This document shows, piece by piece, positions 33,930 through 45,953 of a stretch of 64,000 bases of DNA. The DNA is from Nostoc sp. LEGE 06077 (lineage in GTDB: Bacteria > Cyanobacteriota > Cyanobacteriia > Cyanobacteriales > Nostocaceae). Under the pieces are notes generated by a model, which saw only the letters and a list, made by a program, of their open reading frames with translations, searched no databases and was not told the origin of the DNA. Both the position numbers and the translations under genes were made by a program. The stretch lies in the NCBI RefSeq assembly GCF_015207705.1, contig NZ_JADEWI010000024.1, forward strand, positions 1 to 64,000, written 5' to 3'. How positions within the stretch are numbered: position 1 is the first letter of the stretch; each line of letters opens with the position of its first letter.

Positions 33930-36900
33930 ATGTTAACAGTATCAGACACGATATATCCTATAGTTGGCTATCAAATTACTGAGCAAATATACTCTGGTAG
34001 CAAAACCCTAGTTTATCGTGGTTTTAGAGAACAAGACCACAAAGCTGTTATTCTCAAACTGATGCGAAATGAATATCCGACTTTTACTGAAATTGCTCAA
34101 TTTCGTAATCAATACACTATTACTCAAAATCTTGAAATTACTGGAATAGTCAAACCCTATAGCCTAGAAAACTACCGCAATGGCTATATTTTGATTATGG
34201 AAGATTTTGGTGGTATATCTCTCAAAGAATGGCGGTTAGAAAAATATGCAATTGGTGAAAATTTTCTGTCCCTAAATGACTTTTTTCATATTTCTATTAA
34301 AGTCACAACAACTTTAGAGCTACTCCATCGTCATCGCATTATTCATAAAGACATCAAACCGGCAAATATTTTGATTCACCCAATAACAGGAGAACTCAAA
34401 CTGATTGACTTTAGTATCTCTACACTTTTACCCAAAGAAATTCAATCAGTTACTAATCCTAATATCTTAGAAGGCACTTTAGCTTATATTTCTCCCGAAC
34501 AAACAGGACGGATGAATCGAGGTATTGACTACCGTAGCGATTTTTATTCTTTGGGGATAACTTTTTTTGAACTACTGACTGGAAATTTACCATTCATCAG
34601 TTCTGAACCAATGGAGCTAGTTTATTCTCATATTGCTAAAGAGTCACCAAAACCAGATGCTATTAACTCTAATATTCCATCAATTCTCTCTGATATTGTT
34701 TATAAATTAATTGCTAAAAATGCCGAAGACCGTTATCAGAGCGCTCACGGACTGAGACATGACTTAGAAATATGTCAAAAGCAATGGCAAGAGACTGGAA
34801 GTATTTTACCTTTTGAACTAGCACAGAAGGATATATCTAGTCAATTTGTTATTCCAGAAAAACTTTATGGACGACAACGCGAAGTCGAAACTTTACTAAG
34901 TACTTTTGAGCGGGTGGCTAGTCATCAAACAGAAGTTATTTTAGTCACAGGTTCTTCTGGTATTGGTAAAACTGCTGTAATTAATGAAATTCATAAACCT
35001 ATTATTCGGCAACGTAGTTATTTTATTAAAGGTAAATTTGATCAATTTCAACGTGACATACCATTATCAGCTTTAATTCAAGCATTACGAAATCTAATTG
35101 GGCAATTATTAGCAGAAAATGATGTCCATATCCAACAGTGGAAAGACAATATTTTGTCAGTATTAGGAACACAAAGCCAGATAATAATTGATGTGATTCC
35201 TGAATTGGAAAAAATTATTGGTAAACAACCACAGATTGTAGAACTATCTGGCAGTGCAACTCAAAATCGCTTTAACTTATTATTTAAAAGATTTATCCAA
35301 GTTTTCACTACAAAAGACCATCCTCTAGTCATATTTCTCGATGATTTACAATGGGCAGATCATGCTTCTTTAAAATTTATTCAATTATTAATAAGCTCTA
35401 ATACATCTTCTGCTATTGTAAGTGAAACAAATAACTCAGTCCAAACTCCAGGCAATATATTACTAATTGGTGCATATAGGGATAATGAAATATCTAATAT
35501 ACATCCTTTATTTTTAACATTAAATGAAATTAGTGACTCTGGAACTAAAATTAATCAAATTCAACTTTTACCATTAAATCAGTCTAGTTTAAACTATTTG
35601 ATTGCTGATACACTTTGCTGTTCTGAGTTATTAGCTATACCTTTAACACAAATGGTTTTTGCTAAAACTCAGGGCAATCCCTTTTTTGCTACGCAATTTC
35701 TTAAGGGATTATATGACGAAGGACTCATAACACTAAATTTTGAATTGGGATATTGGCAATATGATCTAGCAAAAATTAAAAATCTCACATTTACAGATGA
35801 TGTTGTAGAGTTTATGGCAATTCAAATAGCAAAACTGCCACAAAATACGCAAAATATTTTACAGCTTGCGGCTTGTATTAGTAATGAATTTGACTTAAAA
35901 ACTCTATCTATCGTATGTGAAAAATCTGTGATGGATACGGCATCAGATTTATGGCCATCATTAATTGAAGGTCTAATTATACCTCAAAATAATGGATCTA
36001 TTTCTTTGTCAGATGATGATTATTCTAAATTAGATAGTATTAATAATCATCCTGTAAATCAAACACCGATTAATTATCAACTACCTAAATATAAATTTGT
36101 TCATGACCGTGTACAGCAAGCAGCTTATTCTTTAATTAACAAAGACCAAAAGAAATTAACTCATCTCAAAATTGGATTACTTTTATTAAGTAATATCCCA
36201 ATAGCAGAAAGAGAAGAAAAGATTTTTGAATTGGTTAATCAGCTGAATATAGCAGTAGAATTTATTACCCAACAGACTCAGCGTAGTGAACTGGCCGTCA
36301 TGAATTTGGCTGCTGGACGTAAAGCTTTAGCTTCAACAGCTTATTCAGCAGCATTTAAATATTTGAATGCAGGTATTAGCCTACTGACAGATAATAGCTG
36401 GGATACTGAATATGAATTGACTTTAGGTCTGTATGAGACAGCAGCAGAAGTAGCATATCTCAATGGAGATTTTGCCCAAACAGAGAAACTTGTGCAAATA
36501 GTTTTGCTCAAGGCTAAAAATATCTTGGATAAAGTCAAGGTAATTGACATTACTATTCAGGCATCTGGAGCGCAAAATAAAGCACGAGAAGGTGTCAAAG
36601 CTGGACTAGATTTTTTAAAATTGTTTGGCGTTGAATTTCCAGAATATCCTAGCCAGTTGGATGTTCAAAAAGCAATGGATGAAACAGATAAATATTTTAT
36701 TAATAGGGACATTGAAAGTTTAATATATTTGCCAAATATGAAAGATGCAGAAGCACTGGCAATCATGCATATTTTATCTAGTGTTATTGCTTTTGCCTAC
36801 ACTGTAATTCCTGAACTTTTTCCGCTGATGGTTTTGCAACAGATAAATTTATCTATAGAGTATGGTAACTCTTCCTTCTCTACATATGCGTATGTTTGCT

Positions 36901-39548
36901 ATGGACTAATACTCTGTGGATTAGTTGAAGATATTGAGTCTGGCTATAAATTTGGTAAATTAGCCACAAGCTTATTATCAAAATTAAATAATAAAGAAAT
37001 GAGGGCTAAAGTTACTCAGACATTTAACGCCCATATTAAACATTGGCAAGATCCTGTTAGTGAATCTTTGAAGCCTCTTCTAGAAGCTTACTCTGCTGGT
37101 TTAGAAGTGGGAGATCTGGAATTTGCGGCCTATTCCTTAAAAGCATCCTGCTATATTGCCTATTTTAGTGGTAAAACACTAATTTCTCTGGAAAGGGAAA
37201 TGGCAAATTACAGTTATGCCTCTCAGCAGATAAAACAAGATCGGGTATTTTACTGGATTGAAATTTATCGACAGACTGTTTTAAATTTAAAAGATAATGT
37301 TCAAAACCCTTGTTATTTAATTGGTAATGCTTACAATGAAGAAAAATTAGTTCCTCTTCATTTACAAGCTAACGATATAAATGCTCTTTTCTATTTATAT
37401 TTATGCAAACTACATCTATGTTTTTTACTAGCAGAATATACTGAAGCTGTTAACTATGCCATATATGCGGAACAGTATTTAAGTGGGGGAATTGGTCAAT
37501 TTGCTTTTCCGCAATTTTTCTTTTATGATTCTCTTGCTTGGTTAGCTGTATATCATAATTCTGAGGCATCTAAACAAGCCGAAATATTGATTAAAGTTTT
37601 AGCTAATCAGGCAAAAATGTGGAGATGGTCACTGAGCGCTCCCAAAAATTATTTAAATAAATTTTATTTAGTAGAAGCGGAAAAATGTCGAATATTAAAC
37701 CAGTATCTGGAAGCAATAGATTATTACGATCGCGCTATTTATCTGGCTAAAGAAAATGAGTTTATCCATGAAGAAGCTTTAGCTAATGAATTAGCCGCTA
37801 ATTTTTACTTGCTTTGGGCTAAAGAAAAGATTGCCAAACCTTACTTGATTGATGCTTATTATGGCTATGTGCGCTGGGGAGCATTAACTAAAGCCCAAGA
37901 TTTGCAAAAACGCCATCCTTATTTACTCGCTACTATTATCCAAGAAGAAAAACTAAGCCAAGATTTCAAACAACATAACCAAGCAGAGTTGTGCATATCT
38001 TTAACTCATAATATGCAGACTTCTCTCAGCAGTAATGAAACTGTTGTTAGTTCTAATACGAGTATTTCAGATATGCTAGATTTAGCATCTGTTATTAAAG
38101 CTTCGCAAGCGCTGTCAGGTGAAATTAATCTTGAAGATTTGCTCTCTACTCTCATGACAGTTGTTATGGAAAATGCAGGTGCTTCTAAATGTGTTTTAGT
38201 TTTGAATAAAGATGATAATTCAGGGTTTACTGTCAGCGCTATCAGCTATATTGGCAGTTCAACAAATGTCCATACAGAGTTTCCCTCAATTTCTTTGGAC
38301 TTGTGCAATGATGTTCCAATTGCTGTAATCAACTATGTTAAACGTAGCCGAGAAATATTAGTAATTGATGATGCGATCGCTCAAGCATTTCTAGGAACAG
38401 ACACATATATTTTGCGTGAACAACCCAAGAGTCTGTTATGTATTCCCATGATTAATCAAAATCAATTGGTTGGAATACTGTATTTAGAAAACAATCTGGC
38501 TACAGGTGCTTTTACTAGCGATCGCTTAAAAATTCTCAATCTCTTAACCAGCCAAGCTACAATTTCTCTTGAGAATGCTACTCTCTATGAGAATTTAAAC
38601 CGAACTAAACAGCAATTAGAAGAATATAATCATAATTTAGAGGAGAAAGTTGCAACAAGGACAATCGAACTCAAAGATAAAAATAAAATTTTGCAACAAG
38701 CATTACAGGAGTTACAGAGGACTCAAGCACAGTTAATTCAAAGTGAAAAAATGTCTTCTTTAGGTCAAATGGTAGCAGGTATTGCCCATGAAATTAATAA
38801 TCCCATCAATTTTATTCATGGCAATCTTGTTCACACCAGTGAATATATTAATGATTTACTAAAATTAGTGGCTTTATATCAACAAGAATATCCACATCCT
38901 ACAGAGATTATTACTGAGAAATCTGAAGAAATAGATTTTGATTTCTTAATAGATGATTTACCTAAAACTATCGATTCTATGAAAATTGGTAGTTCACGTA
39001 TTCGTGATATTATTTTGGGTTTACGTAACTTTTCACGCTTAGATGAATCGGAAATGAAACCTGTAAATATTCATGAAGGTATCGATAATACTTTAATGAT
39101 TTTACAGCATCAATTCAAAGAAAAAAGTCACTTACCTGAGATTAAGGTAATTAAAGAATATGCAGATTTACCAGAGGTCAACTGTTATGCAGGTCAACTT
39201 AATCAAGTTTTTATGAACATTCTGAGTAATGCGATCGATGTTTTAGAAGGCAGCTTTGGAAATAATCAAAATCAGCCAAAGAATGAGCATCCGCAAATCA
39301 AAATTTGTACGGAACTAGCAGACTCTCATACTATCAGAATTAAAATTGCTGATAATGGTAGCGGCATACCAGAAACTATTCGGCAAAAAATATTTGACCC
39401 ATTTTTTACAACTAAAGCAGTGGGAAGCGGTACTGGGTTGGGTTTATCAATTAGCTATCAGATTGTAGTTGATAAACATCAGGGCAATTTATTTTTTAAT
39501 TCTGAATTAGGGCAAGGAACTGAGTTTGTGATTGAAATACCTAGGTGA
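33930..39548 (+). CDS. Giant Ser/Thr kinase - STAND ATPase - GAF - histidine kinase (Hstk family)
   Basis: 1872 residues. A protein kinase domain (about 12-275) has [12 protein letters not shown] near 137 and LIDFSIS near 157 (Ser in place of the Gly of DFG). An AAA/STAND ATPase follows, with P-loop GSSGIGKT near 341 and Walker [12 protein letters not shown] near 467. A long helical TPR-like region runs to about 1350. A GAF domain (about 1395-1545) and a coiled coil lead to a histidine kinase: His near 1620 ([12 protein letters not shown]), N box NILSNAID, G boxes ADNGSGIPE and GSGTGLGLS. These dual kinases are known from Anabaena as Hstk proteins, several linked to nitrogen or heterocyst control. 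The substrate and signal here are unknown. Monocistronic. Confidence 0.93.
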   Translation: MLTVSDTIYPIVGYQITEQIYSGSKTLVYRGFREQDHKAVILKLMRNEYPTFTEIAQFRNQYTITQNLEITGIVKPYSLENYRNGYILIMEDFGGISLKEWRLEKYAIGENFLSLNDFFHISIKVTTTLELLHRHRIIHKDIKPANILIHPITGELKLIDFSISTLLPKEIQSVTNPNILEGTLAYISPEQTGRMNRGIDYRSDFYSLGITFFELLTGNLPFISSEPMELVYSHIAKESPKPDAINSNIPSILSDIVYKLIAKNAEDRYQSAHGLRHDLEICQKQWQETGSILPFELAQKDISSQFVIPEKLYGRQREVETLLSTFERVASHQTEVILVTGSSGIGKTAVINEIHKPIIRQRSYFIKGKFDQFQRDIPLSALIQALRNLIGQLLAENDVHIQQWKDNILSVLGTQSQIIIDVIPELEKIIGKQPQIVELSGSATQNRFNLLFKRFIQVFTTKDHPLVIFLDDLQWADHASLKFIQLLISSNTSSAIVSETNNSVQTPGNILLIGAYRDNEISNIHPLFLTLNEISDSGTKINQIQLLPLNQSSLNYLIADTLCCSELLAIPLTQMVFAKTQGNPFFATQFLKGLYDEGLITLNFELGYWQYDLAKIKNLTFTDDVVEFMAIQIAKLPQNTQNILQLAACISNEFDLKTLSIVCEKSVMDTASDLWPSLIEGLIIPQNNGSISLSDDDYSKLDSINNHPVNQTPINYQLPKYKFVHDRVQQAAYSLINKDQKKLTHLKIGLLLLSNIPIAEREEKIFELVNQLNIAVEFITQQTQRSELAVMNLAAGRKALASTAYSAAFKYLNAGISLLTDNSWDTEYELTLGLYETAAEVAYLNGDFAQTEKLVQIVLLKAKNILDKVKVIDITIQASGAQNKAREGVKAGLDFLKLFGVEFPEYPSQLDVQKAMDETDKYFINRDIESLIYLPNMKDAEALAIMHILSSVIAFAYTVIPELFPLMVLQQINLSIEYGNSSFSTYAYVCYGLILCGLVEDIESGYKFGKLATSLLSKLNNKEMRAKVTQTFNAHIKHWQDPVSESLKPLLEAYSAGLEVGDLEFAAYSLKASCYIAYFSGKTLISLEREMANYSYASQQIKQDRVFYWIEIYRQTVLNLKDNVQNPCYLIGNAYNEEKLVPLHLQANDINALFYLYLCKLHLCFLLAEYTEAVNYAIYAEQYLSGGIGQFAFPQFFFYDSLAWLAVYHNSEASKQAEILIKVLANQAKMWRWSLSAPKNYLNKFYLVEAEKCRILNQYLEAIDYYDRAIYLAKENEFIHEEALANELAANFYLLWAKEKIAKPYLIDAYYGYVRWGALTKAQDLQKRHPYLLATIIQEEKLSQDFKQHNQAELCISLTHNMQTSLSSNETVVSSNTSISDMLDLASVIKASQALSGEINLEDLLSTLMTVVMENAGASKCVLVLNKDDNSGFTVSAISYIGSSTNVHTEFPSISLDLCNDVPIAVINYVKRSREILVIDDAIAQAFLGTDTYILREQPKSLLCIPMINQNQLVGILYLENNLATGAFTSDRLKILNLLTSQATISLENATLYENLNRTKQQLEEYNHNLEEKVATRTIELKDKNKILQQALQELQRTQAQLIQSEKMSSLGQMVAGIAHEINNPINFIHGNLVHTSEYINDLLKLVALYQQEYPHPTEIITEKSEEIDFDFLIDDLPKTIDSMKIGSSRIRDIILGLRNFSRLDESEMKPVNIHEGIDNTLMILQHQFKEKSHLPEIKVIKEYADLPEVNCYAGQLNQVFMNILSNAIDVLEGSFGNNQNQPKNEHPQIKICTELADSHTIRIKIADNGSGIPETIRQKIFDPFFTTKAVGSGTGLGLSISYQIVVDKHQGNLFFNSELGQGTEFVIEIPR

Positions 39549-39846
39549 TAGATTTTTTCCTGACAATACAGAGCTTAAATTATAAATTTAATATGTACTA
39601 AATTAGCTAAAACTATTCTTGATTTTTTAGGAATTAACCCGGAAAAACTGTTGAATTGCCTCAAGAGCAAACTGCCTAAAGATTAACAAATTAGTTACAA
39701 TAATTAAAGAAACTCAAAATGACCTGATTGATTAAACCAAATGATCAGCCTATTTTGGGGATCAATTGGTCGTCGATGTGGTTTAAGATATAGTAAATGT
39801 CTTAATTTTTTATAAAGCTTAATAATCATTCATAGGCAAAAGCTCA
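39549..39846. other. Intergenic region before deoC
   Basis: 298 bases, A/T-rich, with a TATAGTAAATG stretch near 39787 that could be part of a deoC promoter. I see no coding frame, RNA gene or repeat. Confidence 0.35.
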
Positions 39847-40527
39847 ATGGCAGCAGACTATCCAGATATTGATATTGCGCCATTTATCGATCACGCCCTG
39901 TTAACGCCAACGGCTATTCCAGAGCAGGTTGAGCAATGGTGTGAACAAGCATATAGATTTAACTTTGCGGCGGTTTGCATTTACCCCACCTATGTTAAGC
40001 AAGCAGCAGAACTTCTCAAAGGGAAAACGCCAAAAGTTTGTACAGTGATTGGCTTTCCTCATGGGGCAACAACTTCAGCAGTTAAGCTGTATGAAGCTCA
40101 AGAAGCTGTGGAAAATGGAGCCACGGAGTTAGATGTTGTGCTTAACTTAGGTTGGTTGAAGGTGGGAAAAACAGAGGAAGTTCACCAAGAAATTGCCGAG
40201 ATTTGCGAAGAAACTGGGCAAACAGTCAAGGTGATTTTGGAAACCAGCCTGCTGACAGATGCCGAAAAAAGACTAGCGGCAGAAATATGTATGGATGCAG
40301 GTGCAGCATTCTTGAAAACAAGTACAGGTTGGAATGGCAGTGCCACAGTAGCGGATGTGACTTTTTTGCAAGGAGTAGTCCGAGAAAGTATAGGAATTAA
40401 AGCTTCTGGAGGTATTCGGACTTACGAGCAAGCCTTAGACTTAATCCTAGCGGGCGCTACTAGATTAGGCACGTCTCGCGGTATCGATTTGATCCGCCAG
40501 CGCGATAATCTGGAGAAAAGGGAATAG
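39847..40527 (+). CDS. deoC: Deoxyribose-phosphate aldolase
   Basis: 226 residues, class I aldolase barrel. The Schiff-base Lys is in [10 protein letters not shown] (near 157) and the second catalytic Lys in [10 protein letters not shown] (near 185). [26 protein letters not shown] and ELDVVLNLG are typical of DeoC. It cleaves 2-deoxyribose 5-phosphate to glyceraldehyde 3-phosphate and acetaldehyde in nucleoside salvage. It lies just before recO on the same strand, with a 118-base gap containing repeats of GACTAAA type. Confidence 0.95.
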   Translation: MAADYPDIDIAPFIDHALLTPTAIPEQVEQWCEQAYRFNFAAVCIYPTYVKQAAELLKGKTPKVCTVIGFPHGATTSAVKLYEAQEAVENGATELDVVLNLGWLKVGKTEEVHQEIAEICEETGQTVKVILETSLLTDAEKRLAAEICMDAGAAFLKTSTGWNGSATVADVTFLQGVVRESIGIKASGGIRTYEQALDLILAGATRLGTSRGIDLIRQRDNLEKRE

Positions 40528-40645
40528 TCATTTTTCCTTTGTCATTTGTGAGCCACTGCATTGGAAAGCTTCTCCAGTTTGTCGCAAGTGGTGTTCTTCG
40601 CTCTCAGCTAATGACTAAAGACTAAAGACTGATGGCCAATGACTG

Positions 40646-41557
40646 ATGAGTAAAACTTATAAAGCAACTGGTATTAATTTAAAAACTCAGGTGCTGGGAG
40701 AGTCAGACAGGATAGTGACAATTTTGACACGAGAGTTCGGTCTGATTCGAGCCGTTGCTCCAGGCGCACGCAAACACAACTCTAGCCTTGGTGGTCGGAG
40801 TGGGATGTTTGTGGTCAATGAATTACTGATTGCGAAAGGGCGATCGCTCGATAAAATTACTCAAGCTCAGACATTAAAAACATATCCTGGTTTAGCTAAA
40901 GATTTAGGAAAATTAGCCGCAAGCCAGTATTTAGCAGAAATAGCTATATGTCAGGCTTTAAGTGAACAACCCCAAGAAGAACTTTATGAGTTACTTAATG
41001 AACACCTTCACCACTTAGAAATTCTGCCGAAAGCTGAAACATCAGCCATTTACGCATATCTAGCCCTGGGAGTGTTTCAACTTTTAGTCTTGGCGGGACT
41101 GACTCCTCAAATCCAAGTATGTTGTTTAACTCAAGATTCCCTAAAACCAGACTTTGCCAATCCCAACTGGCAAGTAGGATTTAGTGTTCCTACTGGTGGG
41201 GTGATTTGTTTGGAGGCGTGGGAAAATTTACGCAGAAAGCAGGAGATAGAAAGATGGGAAAATAGAGATAATTCCCAATCTCCCCCATCCGCAAATTCTC
41301 TTATTCCTCGTTACGAGACTGTTGTCCATCGCCAAGAAATTCCAGTTATTTCTTATCGTCTGAGCGCTACAGAATTCGCTCTCCTCCAACAACTGTCACA
41401 ACCAGAGATAATGCAAATTGATGGAATTAGAGATAATGGCTGGTTATCTATTGAGCAGATTTTACGTCAGTATGCTCAGTATCATTTAGGCCACTCTATT
41501 CGCTCCGCAACCCTGATCGATTCTTATTTTGCTGCCAACCATGATGCAACCATCTGA
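40646..41557 (+). CDS. recO: DNA repair protein RecO
   Basis: 303 residues. The N-terminal OB-fold starts [20 protein letters not shown] and includes [20 protein letters not shown]; the rest is the helical domain with [11 protein letters not shown]. RecO works with RecR (and RecF) to load RecA at single-stranded gaps. The zinc-finger cysteines of some RecO proteins are missing here: only a CC pair (VCCLTQ) is seen. A polar insert (about 205-230, with [13 protein letters not shown]) interrupts the domain. The stop lies within the next gene, so the two are probably coupled. Confidence 0.92.
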   Translation: MSKTYKATGINLKTQVLGESDRIVTILTREFGLIRAVAPGARKHNSSLGGRSGMFVVNELLIAKGRSLDKITQAQTLKTYPGLAKDLGKLAASQYLAEIAICQALSEQPQEELYELLNEHLHHLEILPKAETSAIYAYLALGVFQLLVLAGLTPQIQVCCLTQDSLKPDFANPNWQVGFSVPTGGVICLEAWENLRRKQEIERWENRDNSQSPPSANSLIPRYETVVHRQEIPVISYRLSATEFALLQQLSQPEIMQIDGIRDNGWLSIEQILRQYAQYHLGHSIRSATLIDSYFAANHDATI

Positions 41558-43130
41558 TTTGGATAGAAAAATCCTACCTTTATCACCAAGCCATACGAAA
41601 AAACAGAGTAGGCCTACAACTCCTTCTGTGACCAATCATTTGAAATCGGTTCCCCCATCTACAAATAGTCAAATTTCCAACCAAGAAATTTCTCAACCAG
41701 ATATTTCGAGCAATGGGAAACAGTTGACATCAGAAAAATCCATCAATGTTGCTCCAAGCAACAAGGAGCAGAGTTTGCCAGTAGACGCTGCACCAGAAAA
41801 AGCAGCTTGGAACGGCTCTGGTGGTGAAGCGAAATCAGGAAATTTACAACAGGAGGGATTCTTCCCTGTATTAAAAAACCCGAATTTCCTAGCACTTTGG
41901 GGTGGCCAAGTATTTTGCCAACTGGCTGATAAAGTGTATCTAGTATTAATGATTGCTTTAATTAATACGCAGTTTCAAGCAGGTAGTCAAAGCATCAGTG
42001 CTTGGGTATCAACGTTAATGATGGCATTTACAATTCCCGCAGTATTGTTTGGTTCTGTCGCTGGGGTGTTTGTAGACCGTTGGTCGAAGAAAGCCGTATT
42101 GGTAGCCACAAATATTTGGCGTGGCCTTTTAGTCTTCGCAATTCCTTTTTTGTTGTGGTTAACCCATGATTGGCAACCCATCGGAGTTTTGCCAGTAGGT
42201 TTTGCTATTATTCTGGGCGTGACTTTTTTAGTTTCTACACTGACACAGTTTTTTGCCCCAGCAGAACAAGCGGCAATTCCCTTAGTAGTGGAAGAACAGC
42301 ATTTACTTTCGGCGAATTCCCTTTACACAACAACGATGATGGCATCGGTGATTATTGGCTTTGCCATCGGGGAGCCAATTTTAGCGATCGCAGATAGTAT
42401 CTGGGCGCAGTTTGGTGGTAGTAATGGACTGGGTAAAGAAATTTTAGTGGGGGGCAGTTATGCGATCGCTGGCATAATTTTAATGTTGCTATCCACAAAG
42501 GAGAAACCCCACCCCCCCGACACCGAATTTCCTCACGTTTTTTCTGATTTAAAAGATGGTTTTGCTTACCTCAAAGACAATCATCACGTTCGGAATGCTT
42601 TAGTTAGACTGATTATTTTATTTTCTGTATTTGCCGCTTTAACTGTTTTAGCAGTGCGGATGGCAGAAGTAATTCCTAATTTAAAAGCCTCGCAATTTGG
42701 CTTTTTACTAGCAGCAGGTGGTGTGGGTATTGCTGCTGGCGCGACAATTCTCGGTCAGTTTGGGCAACGCTTCTCCTATTCTCAACTGGGGTTGTATGGT
42801 TGTTTAGGAATGGCAGCATCTTTAATTGGTTTAGCCTTATTTACTACACAATTATGGCTAGTCCTATTATTTATAGCGATATTGGGTATTTTTGGGTCAT
42901 TAGTGGGAATTCCCATGCAAACGGCGATTCAAACAGAAACTCCCCCAGAAATGCGCGGTAAAGTTTTTGGACTGCAAAACAATGTAATTAATATTGCTTT
43001 GACTTTACCTTTAGCACTGGCAGGTGTAGCGGAAACCTTTGTGGGGTTGAAAGCAGTTTTTCTGGGACTAGCTGCGATCGTCTTTTTTGGTGGTATCTTA
43101 ACCTGGTATAACTCCCGTCAGTATTTATAA
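41541..43130 (+). CDS. Major facilitator superfamily transporter with long polar N-terminus
   Basis: About 529 residues from the ATG at 41541 (TTG at 41529 opens the frame). The start overlaps recO by 17 bases. The first ~110 residues are disordered, rich in Ser, Pro, Asn and Gln. They are followed by about twelve membrane helices, starting [20 protein letters not shown]. The motif [19 protein letters not shown] between helices 2 and 3 matches MFS motif A, and [12 protein letters not shown] is seen in the MFS_3 (Bcr-like/enterobactin-exporter-like) group. A drug or metabolite exporter is likely; the substrate is unknown. Confidence 0.88.
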   Translation: MMQPSDLDRKILPLSPSHTKKQSRPTTPSVTNHLKSVPPSTNSQISNQEISQPDISSNGKQLTSEKSINVAPSNKEQSLPVDAAPEKAAWNGSGGEAKSGNLQQEGFFPVLKNPNFLALWGGQVFCQLADKVYLVLMIALINTQFQAGSQSISAWVSTLMMAFTIPAVLFGSVAGVFVDRWSKKAVLVATNIWRGLLVFAIPFLLWLTHDWQPIGVLPVGFAIILGVTFLVSTLTQFFAPAEQAAIPLVVEEQHLLSANSLYTTTMMASVIIGFAIGEPILAIADSIWAQFGGSNGLGKEILVGGSYAIAGIILMLLSTKEKPHPPDTEFPHVFSDLKDGFAYLKDNHHVRNALVRLIILFSVFAALTVLAVRMAEVIPNLKASQFGFLLAAGGVGIAAGATILGQFGQRFSYSQLGLYGCLGMAASLIGLALFTTQLWLVLLFIAILGIFGSLVGIPMQTAIQTETPPEMRGKVFGLQNNVINIALTLPLALAGVAETFVGLKAVFLGLAAIVFFGGILTWYNSRQYL

Positions 43131-43467
43131 ACAGATTGCTGCATCGCTTGACAAAAGCCAGAATTTATTATTGACTTTGATTTCATGATAAAATGAACTC
43201 AGCAATAATTTAGTACCTAACTCGCTGGGAATAAACCTGAGATTACATCGAACTAAGTTGTATTCCAAGTGAAAAGTTCGCAACTTATTCATTAAAATAA
43301 ACCAACCCGATAATCTATTGTTTTCATCAGCTGATAGGCAGTTTGATCAATAGTTTATATTGGTGTTTTTTAGTTCAGCATCATCAAGTAAAATCAGGAA
43401 AAATTAAATCCAGCTGAGGCGCAAAACTAATAAATAAAACTAGCTTTCTTAGAACTAACTTTAAAGA
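43131..43467. other. Intergenic region before the GT4 gene
   Basis: 337 bases, A/T-rich. It holds a few short partial inverted repeats (for example ATCAGCTGAT near 43326) but no convincing coding frame, RNA gene or known element. Confidence 0.35.
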
Positions 43468-44616
43468 ATGCGTATAGCCTGGATTGGAAAAAAATCACCC
43501 TTTTGTGGCAACGTCACCTACAGTCGAGAGATAACGAATGCTTTATTAGACAGGGGACATGAAGTTAGTTTTCTTCACTTCGCCCAAGAAGAACCTGAAC
43601 CAGACAACTGGCCAAAATTCCAAGAAGTATCTTTACCTTTCATTTATAAGTCTCAAGTTTATACAATTCCGGCGCTCAAAGCGACAAAAGTTTTAACAGA
43701 ATCCTTAAGAGAAATCAAGCCAGATATAGTTCACGCTTCCTTAACTTTATCGCCGCTTGACTTTGTTTTACCAGAAATTTGTGAACAACTAAATTTACCT
43801 TTAATTGCTACTTTCCATACACCGTTTGCAGGTAAAGGCGCAAAACTCATATCAGGAACGCAGCTGATAGCCTATCAGTTATATGCACCTTTTTTAGATA
43901 ACTATCATCGGGTGATTGTATTTTCGCAAATTCAGCGAGAACTACTTGCACGTATGGGTGTACGGGAAGAAAATATCGCTGTTATTCCCAATGGAGTAGA
44001 TACAGTTAAATATTCTCCAGGATATTCCACTATTAAAACCGAATTTAAAACTGAACGTTTATTTGTCTACCAAGGAAGGATCGCCCCAGAAAAAAATGTT
44101 GAAGCTTTGCTGCGGGCTTGGAAACAGTCAGATATGGGGTCAGAGAGTAAGTTATTAATTGTTGGCGATGGCCCTTTAAGACCTTCCTTAGAGCAATTCT
44201 ATGGTGCAGAATATGGCATCTTTTGGTTAGGTTTTGTAGCGGAAGAAGAACGACGCGTCAATATATTAAGGGGTGCAGATGTATTTATTTTGCCTTCTTT
44301 GGTAGAAGGGTTGTCTCTGTCTTTATTAGAAGCAATGTCTAGTGGAGTAGCTTGTATAGCTACAGATGTAGGTGCAGATGGGGAAGTATTGGAAAAAGGG
44401 GCTGGTATAGTTTTAAGTACTAAGACAGTGCGATCGCAATTAAAAACCCTTTTACCACTGTGTCAAGACCATCCAGAATTAACAACTCTACTAGGACAAA
44501 AAGCGAGAAATCGTGTTTTAGAACGCTATACCCTCACGAAAAATATTACACAGCTAGAAGAATTGTATAAGGAAGTTTTAGTACAGCGGCCTGTACATCT
44601 GAGTTGGGGAGCTTAA
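43468..44616 (+). CDS. GT4-family glycosyltransferase
   Basis: 382 residues with the GT-B fold: an N-terminal Rossmann domain (start MRIAWIGKKSPFCGNVTYS, acceptor side) and a C-terminal donor domain with VYQGRIAPEKNVEALLRA, LLIVGDGPLRPSLE, VFILPSLVEGLSLSLLEAM and the E-x7-E pair around the last of these. It should transfer a sugar from a nucleotide sugar to a lipid or polysaccharide. The acceptor is unknown. No other polysaccharide genes surround it. Confidence 0.92.
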   Translation: MRIAWIGKKSPFCGNVTYSREITNALLDRGHEVSFLHFAQEEPEPDNWPKFQEVSLPFIYKSQVYTIPALKATKVLTESLREIKPDIVHASLTLSPLDFVLPEICEQLNLPLIATFHTPFAGKGAKLISGTQLIAYQLYAPFLDNYHRVIVFSQIQRELLARMGVREENIAVIPNGVDTVKYSPGYSTIKTEFKTERLFVYQGRIAPEKNVEALLRAWKQSDMGSESKLLIVGDGPLRPSLEQFYGAEYGIFWLGFVAEEERRVNILRGADVFILPSLVEGLSLSLLEAMSSGVACIATDVGADGEVLEKGAGIVLSTKTVRSQLKTLLPLCQDHPELTTLLGQKARNRVLERYTLTKNITQLEELYKEVLVQRPVHLSWGA

Positions 44617-44646
44617 AAAGTTCATCCCTAAACCAACGTAAAAATC

Positions 44647-45273
44647 ATGACACAATCTCTCCAAAAAATATTTACATTTGATGAATTCTTAGATTTTTTG
44701 GCAACGCAACCAGAGAATATTCGTTATGAATTACACGATGGAGATATTATTCAAATGCCGCCACCACCAGGGCAACATGAGCAAATAGTGGCATTTTTAA
44801 CAATGATTTTAGGGTATGAGTGTCTTCGTCTGAGACTTAATTACGGTATACCTAAAACTGCTACAGTGAAGCCAGAAAATAAAACATCAGGGTATTATCC
44901 AGATGTTTTATTAATGAATTTTTCTAACTTGAGCAATGAACCACTGTGGGAGAAACAATCAGTCCTGAGTTACCCAGATTCAATCCCATTAGTAATTGAA
45001 GTAGTCAGCACTAATTGGAGAGATGATTATCATAAAAAGTTTGCTGACTATGAAGAAATGGGTATCCAAGAATATTGGATTGTGGATTATGCAGCTTTGG
45101 GTAGTAAGGAATTGATAGGCGACCCCAAACAGCCAACAATCACAATTTACTATTTAAGTGATGAGGGAGAATATCGTGGTAAACAGTTTAGAGGCGATGA
45201 CCGTATAGAGTCGCCAACATTCTTAGATTTAAATCTCACTGTTAAGCAAATTTTGCACTGTGTTATTGAGTGA
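44647..45273 (+). CDS. Uma2 family (DUF820) putative PD-(D/E)XK endonuclease
   Basis: 208 residues. The pattern is the same as in the family member at 13789: FTFDEFLDFLATQPENIRYE, the DGDIIQMPPPPG turn, the core YYPDVLLMNF and PLVIEVVSTNWRDDYHKKFADY, and IQEYWIVDY. The Asp and Glu of the nuclease fold are present (PDV; IEV). It starts 30 bases after the glycosyltransferase stop and overlaps or adjoins the SMI1 gene, so these three may be one transcript. Confidence 0.9.
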   Translation: MTQSLQKIFTFDEFLDFLATQPENIRYELHDGDIIQMPPPPGQHEQIVAFLTMILGYECLRLRLNYGIPKTATVKPENKTSGYYPDVLLMNFSNLSNEPLWEKQSVLSYPDSIPLVIEVVSTNWRDDYHKKFADYEEMGIQEYWIVDYAALGSKELIGDPKQPTITIYYLSDEGEYRGKQFRGDDRIESPTFLDLNLTVKQILHCVIE

Positions 45274-45323
45274 TAGAAGTGCATCCTTTTAAACGGATGG
45301 TGAGCGAACTGATACTATATATT

Positions 45324-45905
45324 ATGTCGCTACTTACACAAACGCTAGAAAGAATTTTGGTGTGGCTGCAAGCTAACTGTCCATCAGTTGCGTCATTTCC
45401 TTATCCAGGATTGACGAATGAACAAATTCAAGAACTAACCAAAGATTTACCTTTTAAACTACCAAGAGAAGTAAAAGAACTTTATCAATGGCGTAATGGT
45501 ACTTTGCATGGCCAGGGCTTCTTTCCATTTTCAGTATTCTATTCTTTAGAAGAATCTTTGGATTTTTACTATAAAACTGTAAAGTATCAGCCAGATGACA
45601 CTCTGTTAATGGCTTCCCGAAATAGCCTGATACTCTTTAGTACAGACAAGTCATTTTTCTTTGTAGTTGCTGATGAGGAAAATAATAATACTTCTCAAGT
45701 GTGGGTCGTATACACTGGTGATCATCCTGTAATCTGTTACACTAGTTTGACAAATTTAATATTAATGATGGCAGATTGCTATGAAAGTGGAGCTTACTAT
45801 GTTGGCTCTTCTGGGTTTTTAGAAGAAGGCAGAACCAAATCTGATTCTTTTTTCTGTAAATACCATCCAGGAATTGAAAATAGACCTGACTTGGGTTTGT
45901 ATTAA
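45324..45905 (+). CDS. SMI1/KNR4 family protein
   Basis: About 193 residues from the ATG at 45324 (MSLLTQTLERILVWLQ); the frame is open from a GTG at 45270, overlapping the Uma2 stop, and an ATG at 45297 is also possible. None has a good ribosome site; the domain begins at MSLLTQ. The family signature is the helix GLTNEQIQELTKDLPFKLPR followed by VKELYQWRNGT, then strand pairs with LYWR-type aromatic residues. In bacteria many SMI1/KNR4 proteins are immunity proteins against contact-dependent or polymorphic toxins; no toxin gene is visible nearby, so that role is unproven. Confidence 0.8.
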   Translation: MSLLTQTLERILVWLQANCPSVASFPYPGLTNEQIQELTKDLPFKLPREVKELYQWRNGTLHGQGFFPFSVFYSLEESLDFYYKTVKYQPDDTLLMASRNSLILFSTDKSFFFVVADEENNNTSQVWVVYTGDHPVICYTSLTNLILMMADCYESGAYYVGSSGFLEEGRTKSDSFFCKYHPGIENRPDLGLY

Positions 45906-45953
45906 GTTTTTCAATTTTTATAGTAAAAGTATTAAATTTTTCTATTCAAAATT

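Noticed and set aside
45270-45905. SMI1/KNR4 and Uma2 as a toxin-immunity cassette
   Set aside because: No toxin with a polymorphic C-terminus or secretion signal is adjacent, so the immunity reading has no support here.
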